Part shown: positions 1 through 11,270 of the stretch, piece after piece
How the letters are laid out: every line of letters starts with the position of its first letter
Position numbering within the stretch: the first letter of the stretch is position 1
Origin: Acephala macrosclerotiorum
Taxonomy: Eukaryota > Ascomycota > Leotiomycetes > Helotiales > Mollisiaceae
NCBI GenBank assembly: GCA_014904845.1
Contig: MU119405.1
Coordinates: 1 to 64,000, forward strand
Length of the DNA: 64,000 nt
Reading direction: 5' to 3'
Translations under genes and position numbers: made by a program
The notes under the pieces: generated by a model
What the model was told of the DNA's origin: nothing
Seen by the model: the letters and a program-made list of their open reading frames with translations, nothing else
The model's database searches: none

Positions 1-355
1 ATATAAATAAACGCAAAAGGAGTGTTTTGGTGTAAAATGGTGGGGTGGGCCGTGTTTGGTGGCCCCAGCTCTTAATAACCACAGACTTACAAGAATGTGC
101 GAGTTTGATTCTCTTTCTGGTTAATCGCAACTGGGGTATCCGTCTCGAGGGCCGGTCCTAGTTTACCACTAAATTCCCCAGGCCATTGGGATCTGGACGG
201 CAGCCTCAAAACGGACTGGGCCTCCAACATTGTCATCTAGACTGACTTGGTCAATTTACATATAGAAAGAGCTCTCTCAGATTATAACATCAAGCTCACG
301 AAAACCCTACAGTCCAAAAAATTTATCGACGACGAATTCTACACGAGATATCTCG
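1..355. other. Intergenic, upstream of J-protein gene
   Basis: Base composition is ordinary and no reading frame, RNA gene or repeat could be recognised. It presumably holds the promoter and 5' leader of the J-domain gene that starts at 356. No confident TATA element was chosen. Confidence 0.5.
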
Positions 356-1519
356 ATGAAAATGGCAATCGAAAGCCTATATCCCATCCTCGATCTCGCG
401 CCATGCCCGGCGCCGTCGCGAGATGAGATTCGCAAAGCCTATCGCGCAAAGGCCCTTACGCTTCATCCCGACAAGAACCAAAACGACCCTCAAGCCACGG
501 CCAGATTCCAAAATCTCAAAAAGGCATACGACGCAATTTTATGTGCAAGTGTCACCATTGAGGAAGTGGCCGAAGACATCTCAGAGGTGAAGTGTAATTC
601 GGATGACAGGGATAAGGACGATGATTTTTTTCTCAATCCCAATATGCCGAGACGAGAGAGGAAGAAAGCCGAAGCACAGAAGAGAAAGGTCGAGAACACA
701 AAGTTACAAGATCAAGCTAAGGTTAGAAGAGCTGCCCAGTTTGAGGAAGAAGCTTCGAAGCTGCGAATCGACAGATGCAAGTTTGGGCCAAAGCAAGAGG
801 GCAATTCCTTGCAGTTCACGAAGAGCGACTACGACCGAGTCCTTGTTCTTACTGGAAAGCTATTGAACCACCAGCGAAACAAAAAGCAACCGCGAGCCGA
901 GCTTGATACAAGTGATGTCGATTCGGACCTGTTGAGTACTTCCAATCCGATGATAAAGTCTGATCGTCAGGCGGACATTGAGGGTGGACAGAGGGAGAAG
1001 GAATTCGAAATTCCCCTGGAGTTTATCGATCCAATGGAGCGACACCGCATAATGGAGACCAGAAGGTCCCTGCTCACTAGTGAGGAGGATCGAATGGAGG
1101 AGCAAGAAGAGGAAGACATGGAAAAGGCTCGAGTACAGGCGGAGAAAATGAAAGCCTTCTGGAAAAGCAGGAAGGGAGCCGAAGTCAAGCCAGACATCGT
1201 TCATGTCGTTCCAAAGGCGGAACGAGACACCAACGACAACTCCCTCAGAGAGGCCGCTGTCAGCTACACCAGACGACATCTCTCAACGCTTGCGCGAGAC
1301 GAAGTCGAACCAAAAAATCAGCTCACCTTGAGAAATATTGATCATACAAACTGCACGGAGATGACTTCTAACACCAACTTAGCGCACTCCCACTACGTCG
1401 CATATTTCTGTCGCGAACGAGGTGGATGGAAAGAGCAGAGAGAAAGTATCAAGCAGTGTGAGCGACCGGAAGAACCACTTAGGATAATGAATAGTTGGGG
1501 ACAGGGAGCATACTGTTAG
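356..1519 (+). CDS. DnaJ/J-domain co-chaperone
   Basis: This is a single-exon frame of 387 residues. Residues about 8-62 form a J domain: helix II contains RKAYRAKALTLHPDKN with the diagnostic HPD tripeptide, followed by a helix III segment (ARFQNLKKAYDAIL). J domains stimulate Hsp70 ATPase, so a co-chaperone role follows from the family. The rest is charged and probably coiled (about residues 100-140 and 235-275), with no zinc finger and no C-terminal substrate-binding domain. That points to a class III (type C) J protein, such as the splicing- or nucleus-associated ones. The first ATG (356) is followed by another at 362, and either may be used. The last 50 residues match no pattern I know, so a missed 3' intron is possible. 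The specific partner is unknown. Confidence 0.8.
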   Translation: MKMAIESLYPILDLAPCPAPSRDEIRKAYRAKALTLHPDKNQNDPQATARFQNLKKAYDAILCASVTIEEVAEDISEVKCNSDDRDKDDDFFLNPNMPRRERKKAEAQKRKVENTKLQDQAKVRRAAQFEEEASKLRIDRCKFGPKQEGNSLQFTKSDYDRVLVLTGKLLNHQRNKKQPRAELDTSDVDSDLLSTSNPMIKSDRQADIEGGQREKEFEIPLEFIDPMERHRIMETRRSLLTSEEDRMEEQEEEDMEKARVQAEKMKAFWKSRKGAEVKPDIVHVVPKAERDTNDNSLREAAVSYTRRHLSTLARDEVEPKNQLTLRNIDHTNCTEMTSNTNLAHSHYVAYFCRERGGWKEQRESIKQCERPEEPLRIMNSWGQGAYC

Positions 1520-1967
1520 AAAGAATGTGAGTATTCTCAGACTAAGACTTACTTTGGAGATGTCTATCTAGATTGAAGAATGCTGAAATAAGAACCACTA
1601 TCTACCATGGTCTTTTCATTTTTGACGTAAAGCCCACAAGGTCGGCGATAAATTTCACCGACGGTCCAACCCATGTCCGACCAGATCCACGCCCCTTCCT
1701 CATTTTACCCAAAATATCATTCATAGGATAGAACTTGTTTGCTATTCTGGTAAAATCACGTTGTCTCGGGCGTATGAAAACTTAAACTCCGACCCGACAT
1801 CCATCAGATGAGCAGAAAGGCAGTACAGGATTTGGTAAGCCTGCTTATAACATCTCCACTAGACCACTCAAACGCTTTCTCCAATTCGCTCACCGACATT
1901 CAATAACAGAAAGCTTCGTTCTCTTCAACGCCAGTCTTCGATCATCACCTGAGCCTTGCCATCAGAA
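1520..1967. other. Intergenic between two plus-strand genes
   Basis: No coding frame is supported here. It probably contains the 3' end of the J-protein transcript and the promoter of the amidohydrolase gene. A TATA-like stretch (ttataac, near 1844-1852) lies about 120 bp before the start codon. Confidence 0.45.
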
Positions 1968-3105
1968 ATGTCAAAGGTAGCCATCACCAATGTCCGCGTC
2001 TTCGACGACGAAAAGATCCTGCCCGCCACCACTGTCGTCTTTGAAGATGGCCTGATCACAGGGATAGGCAATGATCACGAAATCAGGGAAGGAGCGAACA
2101 TCGTTGATGCCCTGAATGGTGTTCTGCTTCCAGGTCTCATCGATGCTCATGTTCATCTTCATGGTCCAGAGAGCCTGCAACAACTGGCTCAGTTTGGCAT
2201 CACTTCGGCATGCGATATGGCTACCTGGCCTCCCTCACTCGTCGTGACTCTCCGAGGTGCTGCATCCAAAGGTGGCATCACAGACTTCAAGAGCCCAGGA
2301 ATCATCGCTTGTTCTCCATCCAGTTCACACAGTCGCATGCCTACGTTTCCTTCAGAAGAATTAGTTACAAGTCCCGAAGATGCTGTCAAGTTTGTTCAAA
2401 GGAGAGTCGACGAAGGGGTAGACTACATCAAAGTCATCGCCGACCTTCCGGGACTCGAGCAAACAACTTTGAACGCTCTTGTTGTAAGTGAATGATGCAC
2501 CACCGAAATCTATCTATTCTGACTGGTTTTAGATCGAGGCAAAGAAGCAAGGAAAGAAGACTGTGGCCCATGCCGCACAAGCTGTTGCGTTCACGAGGGC
2601 AATCGAGGCCAATGCAGATATTCTCACTCATGCTCCGTTGGACCAGGTCTTAGATGGGAGTATCGTCGAGTTGATGGTTGCACAACAGATCATCGCAGTG
2701 CCTACTCTCACGATGATGGAGAGTGTTACGAACATCTGGAACCGTCCAGGGCTTAGCTATGTTTACGCCAAAGAAAGTGTGACGGCAATGCAAAAAGCTG
2801 GTATCCCGATTCTGGCCGGTACAGATGCGAACGCGGAGCCAGGAGCACCAGCAAAAGTCAAGCATGGAGAAAGTATGCATCATGAGCTTGGATTGCTTGT
2901 TGGCGCTGGATTGAGCAATCTTGATGCGTTGAGGGCCGGGACTTCTCTGCCAGCAAAATATTTCGGCTTTGGCGATCGAGGTGTCATCGCAGTGGGCAAG
3001 CGAGCGGATTTGCTACTTCTCAGGGAAGATCCAATCGATGACATTAAGGCGACAAGAACGATCCAGAAAGTTTGGTGCCAGGGCATCGAAGTGAAACTTG
3101 AATGA
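1968..3105 (+). CDS. Amidohydrolase family metal-dependent hydrolase
   Basis: Two exons, 1968-2483 and 2533-3105, flank a 49-nt GT-AG intron (gtaagt...tttag) and give 362 residues. The protein has the amidohydrolase TIM-barrel layout. An N-terminal beta-sandwich strand is followed by the metal motif H-x-H (H61, H63), a lysine in YIKVI (K155, a candidate carbamylated bridging lysine), H185 (VAHA), H205 (THAP) and an aspartate in AGTDAN (D270). The C-terminal segment (GVIAVGKRADLLLL) is the typical closing strand of imidazolonepropionase/prolidase-like members. Substrate cannot be assigned; this subgroup includes peptidases, lactonases and cyclic amidases. The ATG at 1968 was chosen because the homology starts at once with a xNVRVFD strand. 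There is no signal peptide, so it is probably cytosolic. Confidence 0.88.
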
Positions 3106-3551
3106 GGTCCTACGGGCAGAGAATGATCCGGGGATTGTAGCCGATGAAAAATTGACCTCAATTGCGTCCAGAACAGACAATATGAATCTCTGAATCTCTG
3201 TTCTAAAGCCAGCATCTACCTCATATTTCCCACTCATGCTTCTGGCTGTCTGGCTTTAAGGCCATTGGGTCTCCTCTTCAAGGTTTTGATTGGACCATGC
3301 ATGCTCGCGATAGGGGGCTGCGCCTTTCATGCACTTTGCGCCCTGCTCAGCCCGACGAACAACCTTGTGGGGGTACACCTCATAATTGACAGCCTGCCCT
3401 CAAAATCGAGTCCGACCGAAGTCAACATACAAATCGGTGTTACAACTAGTGTATGACAAGGGCACAGATGTAAGTATTGACTCCACGAGGCCTCAATTCA
3501 ACCTCTAGACTTCATAAAGACCGCGAGGCTGACCAATTACAGTGTCTCAGG
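3106..3551. other. Intergenic; possible leader intron of next gene
   Basis: No gene is recognised. A possible 5' leader intron runs from a gtaagt at 3470 to an acag ending at 3542, with a ctgac branch-like motif just before it. It would sit just upstream of the ATG at 3552. Joining an upstream ATG at 3453 through this intron gives the wrong frame, so it is read as an untranslated-leader intron at best. Confidence 0.35.
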
Positions 3552-6500
3552 ATGGCAGGAGCCATTGGTAGGGTCACTGCCGCCCTGGCGACTGTGCACA
3601 ATGAGAACTCGGCGGCTCTAGCAAACTTCAACTTCGATTTCACTCTTATTAAGCGAGAAGCACCCGTCGAATACTCTGCAGTTGGGGCAACGATATCGAG
3701 GAAGAGAAAGATTGATGCTGAGGAGGGCAGACTGCATAAAACAGCTCGCAAACTTGGTGCACTGTTCGAGGGGTCTCTACCACGTACAGAGAAGCTCTTC
3801 AGGTCTTACGGCAAGAGGGTTTCCGAGATCTCTTCCATTCCATCTATCAATCCCCGCGATGGACTGGATCGAGGCGGGTTCTTCGCCAATCATGTTGGAG
3901 CAGAAACGACAAGTATATGGGCAGCGGTCACTTCCGGAAGCGCTGCCATCGCAGTGCACTTGCTGGGCTGCATGCTGGCACGTATGTTTCCCAGCTCCGA
4001 AGCAATATCAATCTGGACCGAGCTAGTGCAAAAGCAGAAAGCCGCAATCATCGAAGCGGAGAAAGATGTCATGTATGCAGAAGAACAGTACTCCTCGATG
4101 TCCGCTACTCGACAAGAAATAGCAAGAGCAGAACTCGCAAGCTGGGATGCCAGTGCCCGCGCATGGCTCCAAAGTGCCGACCAGGCGAAGGAGCTGCAAC
4201 ACAAGCAGACGATGCTCATTATAGAGAATACCAGTCTCCCAGTGAACAACAATCATAACACTCATGCAAGCGTGTTGAAAGCATGGACAAGTGCGCTACA
4301 AGCTATGGATAATCTTCTTGCTGGCATCCCACAACGTGTCCAAGACGGAGCAATACTGTTAGCGATCTCATCATGGCATCTTTATCCCGATATGGCGGTG
4401 TACGGTGCATCGTGTGTGGAAGCAAAGCAGAAGGATTCTTTATTCGATCCTGCGGCATTACTCACCGTAGGACTTGAACATTCTCGGGATGATGCGAAGG
4501 GAGTGTACTGGTCTCTGCCTTTAGCCTGCTTGCAATATTATGGTCAACCAGTCGAGACCTCTCGGACGGTGAGTCGGGAGAACTCCAGGGTGAATTACCA
4601 AGAATTCGCCTACATCATACTAGGATGTCTCTTTCATGGTTGGAAAGCATTCGCCGTAACGAACGATGAGGGAGTAAAGTGGATTCTACAAATGTCACGA
4701 CTCTTGAAGGTTACTGCCCACTCACGGTCCGCAAGGCAGGAGACAGATCTGAGATGGCTGAGGTTCCTCTTACAGACCGCTGAAAGATTCTCCGAGGCCG
4801 GCGAGGCCGAGACGAAGATTGCCCATCAGTTGATGAATCTTGGCAGAAGGAGGTCGGCATTCTTCCATGCTCCATCCTCCGCTCCACTGCCATTATTTGG
4901 ACTCTCACAAGTAGAGATAATGCTGCCAATTCTACAAGATGAAGAGGAAAGAATCATCTTCCTTCGTCGCTTAGCTCCTCACCTCTCAAACAAGGGGGAA
5001 TCATGCCTCATTAAATACCGGTACACTGCGCCAGACGGTGAATTGAAAAGTCTTGAGTGGGCCACCATCTATCCAAAAAAGCAGACTTCAGGGAAGCGGA
5101 CACATGATGGGCAGCTTAAGATCTCGGAGGAGCCTTCGTTTAAGCATGTTCGTTGGATAAATCTGAGCTACCACGAGCTCTCATTTTGTCTTAAACAACG
5201 CCACTACCTGACAAATGTCCCGTTTGCCGTAGAGCAGCTGCAGTACTGCGAAGCTTTCCAGAGGAATGAACATCCATCGTTACGGCCTCACTTATCACCC
5301 GACGATCATGTAGCCCAATGGCGGGAAGAATTCTCAGGAATGCTGCCAAACGAGAAACTCGAGGTGATACAGCGGCTCAAAGCAGCAATTCATATAGGCA
5401 AGAGACTCTTAGCCATCAATGCCAAAGGGGAGCAATGTCTGCCTGCGGTTTCGATCACCGATCACTCAAGCCTAAGTCTCGAAATCATCCTTCGGAGTCA
5501 CCAGAGCGATTTCTTCACTGCTGCTCAAGACCTGTTCGACAATATATATGAGCAGACTGGAGAGTCCTCTCGTGTTCTTTCGAGAGTCTTCCACGCCTTC
5601 TTTATTGGAGATGCCGATCTTGCGTCTATAGTTTCTACCCATCCCGAGTTATTCACGGACAATCCTAGAGCGTTCACATATTCAATGCCACTATCTGTTT
5701 CAAGGCTTGTCGTCGAACCCAAGTTTCTAGAAGAGATCCTTCCGGAGTGTGTGCTGGACACTAGGAGACTGGAACGCCACTTTTCTACTCATCTCCTGGC
5801 TATGGCGGAAGCCTCATGCCTGACTGCTTGTTTCTTGATGACTGAAGTATATAAGCTATTGCCCGGGGCGAGCATTTCAACATTAGTCGTCAATCAATGT
5901 TTAGCAGAGGCTAAATGGATACCCGTGGGGAATACTCGTCCAGAAGCACTCTCCTTGCCGCAGACATTTGCGTGCATAGCAATGTTTGAGACTGGGACGT
6001 TCAACCTGAGCCCGCAAGCGCTTGTTGAAGTTTTTGCCATGTCGTCCGGCAACTCCCTTTACATAGCTAGAGCTCTTTTATGCGACCCATACGAAGAAGC
6101 GCCAAGTGCGGAAGTCCAGAGGGTCATCGGAAATGTTGGACGAGCGGGTACAACATTCCTTATTTCTCCACCGGAAGTCAAAGAACGCTCGGCAGACCCT
6201 GAAAGATGGATGGCAATAAATCACAACCCGTTCAATGGCAAACTGGAAAATCATTTCACACAGACTTCCATGCATCTATCGTTTACCGAATATGAAATCT
6301 CGTTGATGACAGAAGATACTCCTCGGCATATTATAGACCGAGCCGCCTTCCTCGTCGAGACCTTAGTATCTTTGTATGATGGTGGTCAATGGGTTTCCGA
6401 GGTCGACGTTCTGAAAGCACTGCGCTCTCAAGTCAGACGTGTCACTTGCCAAGATCCTCTGCACAGTAACCAACTGGTCTCTGTGCAAAACCTGCCAGAA

Positions 6501-6767
6501 TTGAAATATCGAGATGCAGTGGAAAGCATGGACCAATTGCACGCAACCAGCATTGAAAATTGGGACGAGCTAATTGAGGCTCCCGATCGAGGAGTGATTG
6601 TGATTCGCGCTCATAAGAACTGGTTGGCGAGGCTTGCTGCCCTAGCAGTATGTGTAAGACGCAACTTCTTGCCGATTATTCTACCTGATGAGCCTTGTTG
6701 GAAATGCTGTGCTGAATTGATTTACAGTTCTCAGAAGATGAACGACAGGATTGCTCTGATCTGCTGA
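3552..6767 (+). CDS. Uncharacterised large fungal protein (1,071 aa)
   Basis: One uninterrupted frame of 1,071 residues runs from the ATG at 3552 to a TGA. The start was chosen because the upstream in-frame codons include no ATG and cross a probable leader intron. I recognise the type only as a hypothetical protein family of filamentous ascomycetes. Segments such as KLFRSYGKRVSEIS (about residues 82-95), a Trp/Ala-rich helical part (about 190-260, with ASWDASARAWLQSADQAK) and the downstream WHLYPD signature recur in such proteins. No catalytic motif, signal peptide or clear transmembrane segment was seen. The body appears alpha-helical. Function is unknown. It lies between an amidohydrolase and a minus-strand gene, and nothing in the context indicates a pathway. 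Confidence 0.85.
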   Translation: MAGAIGRVTAALATVHNENSAALANFNFDFTLIKREAPVEYSAVGATISRKRKIDAEEGRLHKTARKLGALFEGSLPRTEKLFRSYGKRVSEISSIPSINPRDGLDRGGFFANHVGAETTSIWAAVTSGSAAIAVHLLGCMLARMFPSSEAISIWTELVQKQKAAIIEAEKDVMYAEEQYSSMSATRQEIARAELASWDASARAWLQSADQAKELQHKQTMLIIENTSLPVNNNHNTHASVLKAWTSALQAMDNLLAGIPQRVQDGAILLAISSWHLYPDMAVYGASCVEAKQKDSLFDPAALLTVGLEHSRDDAKGVYWSLPLACLQYYGQPVETSRTVSRENSRVNYQEFAYIILGCLFHGWKAFAVTNDEGVKWILQMSRLLKVTAHSRSARQETDLRWLRFLLQTAERFSEAGEAETKIAHQLMNLGRRRSAFFHAPSSAPLPLFGLSQVEIMLPILQDEEERIIFLRRLAPHLSNKGESCLIKYRYTAPDGELKSLEWATIYPKKQTSGKRTHDGQLKISEEPSFKHVRWINLSYHELSFCLKQRHYLTNVPFAVEQLQYCEAFQRNEHPSLRPHLSPDDHVAQWREEFSGMLPNEKLEVIQRLKAAIHIGKRLLAINAKGEQCLPAVSITDHSSLSLEIILRSHQSDFFTAAQDLFDNIYEQTGESSRVLSRVFHAFFIGDADLASIVSTHPELFTDNPRAFTYSMPLSVSRLVVEPKFLEEILPECVLDTRRLERHFSTHLLAMAEASCLTACFLMTEVYKLLPGASISTLVVNQCLAEAKWIPVGNTRPEALSLPQTFACIAMFETGTFNLSPQALVEVFAMSSGNSLYIARALLCDPYEEAPSAEVQRVIGNVGRAGTTFLISPPEVKERSADPERWMAINHNPFNGKLENHFTQTSMHLSFTEYEISLMTEDTPRHIIDRAAFLVETLVSLYDGGQWVSEVDVLKALRSQVRRVTCQDPLHSNQLVSVQNLPELKYRDAVESMDQLHATSIENWDELIEAPDRGVIVIRAHKNWLARLAALAVCVRRNFLPIILPDEPCWKCCAELIYSSQKMNDRIALIC

Positions 6768-7285
6768 GGAGGGGGTCTGGAGATTTCACGTTTTGTTGAA
6801 TGCGTTTCTTGCTGAGGCTTTCATTATTGCGCTCAAGAAGATTGGAGTGAAAGTTTGCCGTCCGGTGTTATTGTTTTTGTTTCGCTTTCTTTTACTTTCG
6901 CGGACTGAAAAGAGTAGAGATGCAGCATGGCTGTTATGAAACTCTATACCGCGGCGTCAATGTGAACCCGGAAAGTAGGCAACCTCGTGTTATAAACATC
7001 GATAGAGATTTAATGACACATTTCTGGTACTATGAGCACGCAGTACAATCCCATTATTGAATTTTTCTATTCGCGTTCGATTTTTATTTTTAATCGTCAA
7101 GGGCATGATGGACGTATTTTCAGCACCAAGCCCAGCATAATTTGAGTAACCTGCTTCCCTCAATTTTCGCCGTTAAGTGCTGAAGCACCCCTTTATCTTT
7201 GCCACTGTGCTTCTCTTTACCGCCCCAATGCTACCTGGCCTTCTTGAAAAGGTCACAAGATGGGAAATTATATTCCGCTTTTTTG
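6768..7285. other. Convergent intergenic region
   Basis: This stretch lies between the ends of a plus-strand gene and a minus-strand gene that run toward each other. It should contain both 3' ends. AT-rich patches around 7060-7100 could serve polyadenylation. No gene is seen. Confidence 0.45.
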
Positions 7286-8490
7286 TCAAGACATACGATC
7301 AAATAAGCTCTGCTCGAAGTCTCCTTCATGCGCGTAGCAAAAGTCCGTCGTTTCATACCAGTATGTCTCATTCGGGTTCATCGCAGCCACATTCTCCACA
7401 TAGCATTGGGCCTTACTTCATGCTTATAAAGATATCGTCCGACAACATCGCAGGTGGAATTGGCGCGGCTATGACAGAACGCATAGTCTTCCCCTACTGT
7501 GATGTTGACGAGGTAATGTGATTTGAGATCTGTACCTATCTGCGGAGGCGCCTCTGAGCTCGGCAAGGTGATCGGTTCCGGAGACGACGATGTATCTCTT
7601 TTGGTACCAGTGTAGCTCGCTTGGATGAAGCCTATTGGCCCGCAGTTGTCAAGGATGTCTCTATCTGCGGGTTGGTGAAGGCCGACTTCTGCTACGTAGC
7701 AATTGTCACTTGTCTTGAGCCACGTCCTGTGTCTTGTCAGTCTGTAGCTCAATATCTTTCACAGGGATCGCCATCAGCTGAATGCTGGAAGACTTTCGAC
7801 GTACGTGTCACCAGCTATTGCTTGCCCATCACCTACCTGTTCAGCACGCCACTGTTATTTCTGTCCGGTGACAGATACTTTACGTTCGCGCAGTCCCCAA
7901 CATCTGGGCAGAGGTTACATTCGGTGTCGTATTTCACTACAGCGGTGTCGAGAGTGAGATGTAACTCCTCGGAATCCTTCCCGTAGTAAGTCAAGTCCGT
8001 TTCATCTCCCAGCAGCCGCATGTCAGCTTGGTAGTTCCTCATGCTCGATGAAAGGCTGACATGTTCCATTGTATGCCTCTAGGTTATCTTGGGTTACATA
8101 GCAGGCGTCTGTAGTTTGGAGCCACGTCCTACCTTCCTCATCAGCCATGAACCCATTCTTTCAAATTTCGAGCAGCCCGTACCTATCATTCTCAATTTTC
8201 GCCCCATGTGTCCAACACACCAGTCTAACTATCGTCCCGTAATCATAGAAAGCCTTATTCGTGCAAAGACTGTACGGGCAAGCCTCACACTCCGTCGTCA
8301 TTCCCCGCTCCAACGTACTATTGATCGACGGCATGATCTTCGCTGCAGCACCGTCGACAAAACCATCAATGGTAGTACCATCCAAGGTAGAAGCTTCCTC
8401 ATGGTGGACACCATGATTATTGTCTCTTCCAGAAATAAGACCCAAGACTCTGAAAACGAAAGACTGGAAAGGAACAACAAAATTTTTCAA
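7286..8490 (-). CDS. Cysteine-containing triple-repeat protein, probably secreted
   Basis: No single long frame covers this gene; it appears only when five exons are joined: 8490-8183, 8128-8061, 8005-7837, 7726-7417 and 7366-7286. They use GT-AG introns of 54, 55, 110 and 50 nt, three with good CTGAC/CTGAT-type branch sites. All phases fit and give 311 residues. The join restores three copies of one motif: TWLQTTDACYV (residues 104-114), TWLKTSDNCYV (183-193) and TYWYETTDFCY (286-296). The first two copies are preceded by a C-x-x-C-P pair (ECEACP, ECNLCP), and all three copies have a Cys-containing lead-in. Intron 2 uses an atypical GTCAGC donor. The N terminus (MKNFVVPFQSFVFRVLGLISG) could be a signal peptide. 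Similar Cys/Trp-containing repeats occur in fungal extracellular proteins of unknown function, and I cannot assign a role. The start codon is the least certain part. Confidence 0.65.
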
Positions 8491-8948
8491 ACAAGCCTTT
8501 TCCAGATCCAGATTTCCAAGGAAGGCAGATCTAACACTCTATATTATGCCACAGGTCCTAGATCATTCCACAAGTGTCCCGTTCCCAAACCTCGCGCAAG
8601 AGATTTTCCAATATTTGGGCGCTGGGTTCTATGTTGTGGAACTGCCGTATCCAGGTCTGCTGCTTCCTTTCTCCATTTTACCTTTTCCTTTCTTTACGAG
8701 AGGAGAGGGACGAAGGAGTGATCAGCATATATTAAGTGCCTGCACGTAATACGACTAGGTATTCTACCTCGGTTGTCTTGGGATGTTGGTTGGGAGGAGG
8801 GAAGAGGGAAGCTCTCCCCGCGTTGTACTAAGTAGGAATCTACAGCCTTGGCGACCAGGGGAGAGTGGAATAGCCGCATTGCGGTAAATATTGGATCAAT
8901 GGGATGGAATGACGATGGGGAGGAGGCGGAGGATAGAGGAGCGAGTGG
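8491..8948. other. Intergenic, upstream of minus-strand repeat protein
   Basis: Composition is ordinary and the stretch ends at the 8-bp target duplication of the left hAT element. Short overlapping frames on both strands carry no recognisable motif. It probably includes the promoter of the gene starting at 8490. Confidence 0.4.
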
Positions 8949-8956
8949 ATGTGAGT
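8949..8956 (+). repeat. Target-site duplication, left hAT copy (outer)
   Basis: The sequence ATGTGAGT directly abuts the terminal repeat. Its partner ATGTGAAT at 11263-11270 differs by a single G-to-A transition, as RIP would produce. Confidence 0.8.
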
Positions 8957-11262
8957 TAGGGATCGAGAAAATGTAATTATTACGTTACGAAATAATGAGC
9001 TTTTGAACCAATACGTAATAATGAGCTTGAGATGATTACCCGGTTACAAATATGCATAAAAGAGTGCATAAACAAAGTATAATTATATATAAAAATATAT
9101 ATTCTCAAGGTTAAAAACAGTATAATCTTATGCTTTTTTCTCAATAATTATCGCTTTTATTTTTGCCTCTATATTTATTGTAGTCAAATCATTTTCTAAA
9201 TTAAAAAGAATATTATTCTTATTTTTTTTCTATATTTTATCATCAAAAGTTTTCGCGTTTAATACTTTTACTTTTCTTAAAAATCGAGTATTTATATATA
9301 TAAATACTAATATATTCGTATATTTTAACGTTATACGTACTCAAAGTTTATTATAAAAAAAATTCATAATAAAAAAAGTTCTTTCGCAAAAAACACTATT
9401 CACTATTATAAAAAGAAAATTCATAGTAAATTTCAATAACTTTAATACATTAATTCTCTATATAAATATTAATTATAAACAAATTAAATTAAAAAAAGTT
9501 TACACAAAATTTTCAAAAAAAAAATAATAAATAATAAAATCGTTTTTAATACAATTATTAATTATTAAAAAAGTCGATTATTTCGAGATAATTATTAAAT
9601 TAATCGTATTTTGCTTTTTCGTATTACTCGAGAATATAATTATCTAATTACCGCGTATAATTTTTTGCTAATTAATAACTATAATTCTCTAAATATAGTA
9701 CAAAAACCACAAAATAAATAGAAAAAAATTGTTTGTATAAACAATCGATCTATTTACTCTTTTTATCGCATTTTTAATACTCGTTAATATTATTTAAAAA
9801 TAAAATTATTACAAACTGTCGAAATCGCTAAATATATTTATTGATTTTAATCTATCTAAAGTAAACTTTTACTAGCGTAAAACGATTGAATTCGAACATT
9901 TTTTAGTATTCGTAAATAAATTGTAAAATAAATTGTAAAATTTCGAATTTTTATTAATTCGTTCGAAATTGAAAAAAAGATTTAATTACAAAAATAACAT
10001 TAAAATATAATACGTAAAATTTTAAGATTATTTGATTCTTTAAAATTGATTTATTTTATCGAATTTAAATATTTCAACGTATAAAAATTATTACAATAAA
10101 AACTTTGACTTTCTTAGAAATTATTATAATATTACGAACAATTATTAATTGCTTTAATATAAACTAAAAATATAAAATAATAATATTAAAAAAATCTTTG
10201 AAAAACGCGTTTATATTAATATAAATTTAATTTTCAAACTTATTTTTTAATAATTACAATAAATCTTTAAAAACTAATTATAAACTATAAAAATTACAAA
10301 AAATAAAAAAAACGTATTTCTGATCTTTTTATTAATTAATCAATTTTTAATAATATCGTTATATATTGTTTGTATTTATAGAAAAAGCAATTTATTTTAT
10401 AAGATTTTATTTTATAATTTTCAAAGTAATCGCGCGAATATTACTTACAAATTAATATAAATCAATTATTTTTATTCTAATTATATAATTTTTCTAATAA
10501 TATAATATATAATTAATAATAAAAAATACGTTTTCAATGTATTCTTTTTAAATATTCAAAAAACTGTTAATATTAATTTAAATATTTTTAAAAGTATTTA
10601 TTACGTCGAAAATTTAATTTTTAACGTTTTTATAGATTTCTAATAAAAAATTGTTTATAAGAATAAAAAGCGAAAAAATTTCAAATTTAATTTTTTTAAA
10701 AAAAAAATTTTATTTAAGAAATTCGAATTAAAAGAAGTTTACTATAGAAATAAATACTATTAAAATAAAAAAATATTTTTCGAATTTATTTTTAGTTTTA
10801 AAAAAATCTTTTATTGTTTTTTACGTAATTATTGCATTCTTTGATTTTCAATTATTGTATTTCGAATATTTTATTAAATATTTTACACAAAAATTAATCG
10901 TATTTTAAATTCTTTATTTTTTACAATATTTACATTTAATTTGATTTATTTTTTTATTAAATAACGAAAAAAATTTATTGAAATATTTTTTGATTTTTGT
11001 ATTATTTTAAATATATTACTAATTGTTTCTACTTATTGTAAACGCGATAATATAATATAATAATAAATAAAAAAAAGAGTATTACAAAATTAGAGTTTTA
11101 AATGTATAAAATTTTGAAACTATTTAAAAATTTTAATTTTTTGATTAATCAAATTCAAATCACGTGCGCATATGTAATAATAATATGAAATAATCAGTTT
11201 TTCTTTTCATTATTACGTTATTACGTATCGTAGTTTTTTATTACGTATTTGCTCGACTTCTA
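8957..11262 (-). mobile_element. RIP-degraded hAT transposon, left copy
   Basis: An AT-rich element of 2,306 bp runs from the terminal repeat TAGGGATCGAGAAAAT at 8957 to its counterpart at 11262 (read inward as TAGAAGTCGAGCAAAT). Both ends also carry several TACGTAATAA-type subterminal motifs. It is flanked by ATGTGAGT (8949-8956) and ATGTGAAT (11263-11270). These are an 8-bp target duplication differing by one G/A transition. Eight-bp duplications and short imperfect TIRs are hallmarks of hAT elements. It is a reverse-oriented sister of the element at 12150-14455, so its transposase would run on the minus strand and end near 9230. The coding region is saturated with stop codons from C-to-T/G-to-A changes, and no intact transposase remains. 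Confidence 0.85.
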
Positions 11263-11270
11263 ATGTGAAT
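11263..11270 (+). repeat. Target-site duplication, left hAT copy (inner)
   Basis: The sequence ATGTGAAT follows the inner terminal repeat of the left element and pairs with 8949-8956. Confidence 0.8.

Noticed and set aside
3453..3552. A spliced upstream start (ATG at 3453) for the 1,071-residue protein
   Set aside because: Joining through the apparent intron at 3470-3542 puts the upstream codons in the wrong frame, so the ATG at 3552 is preferred.
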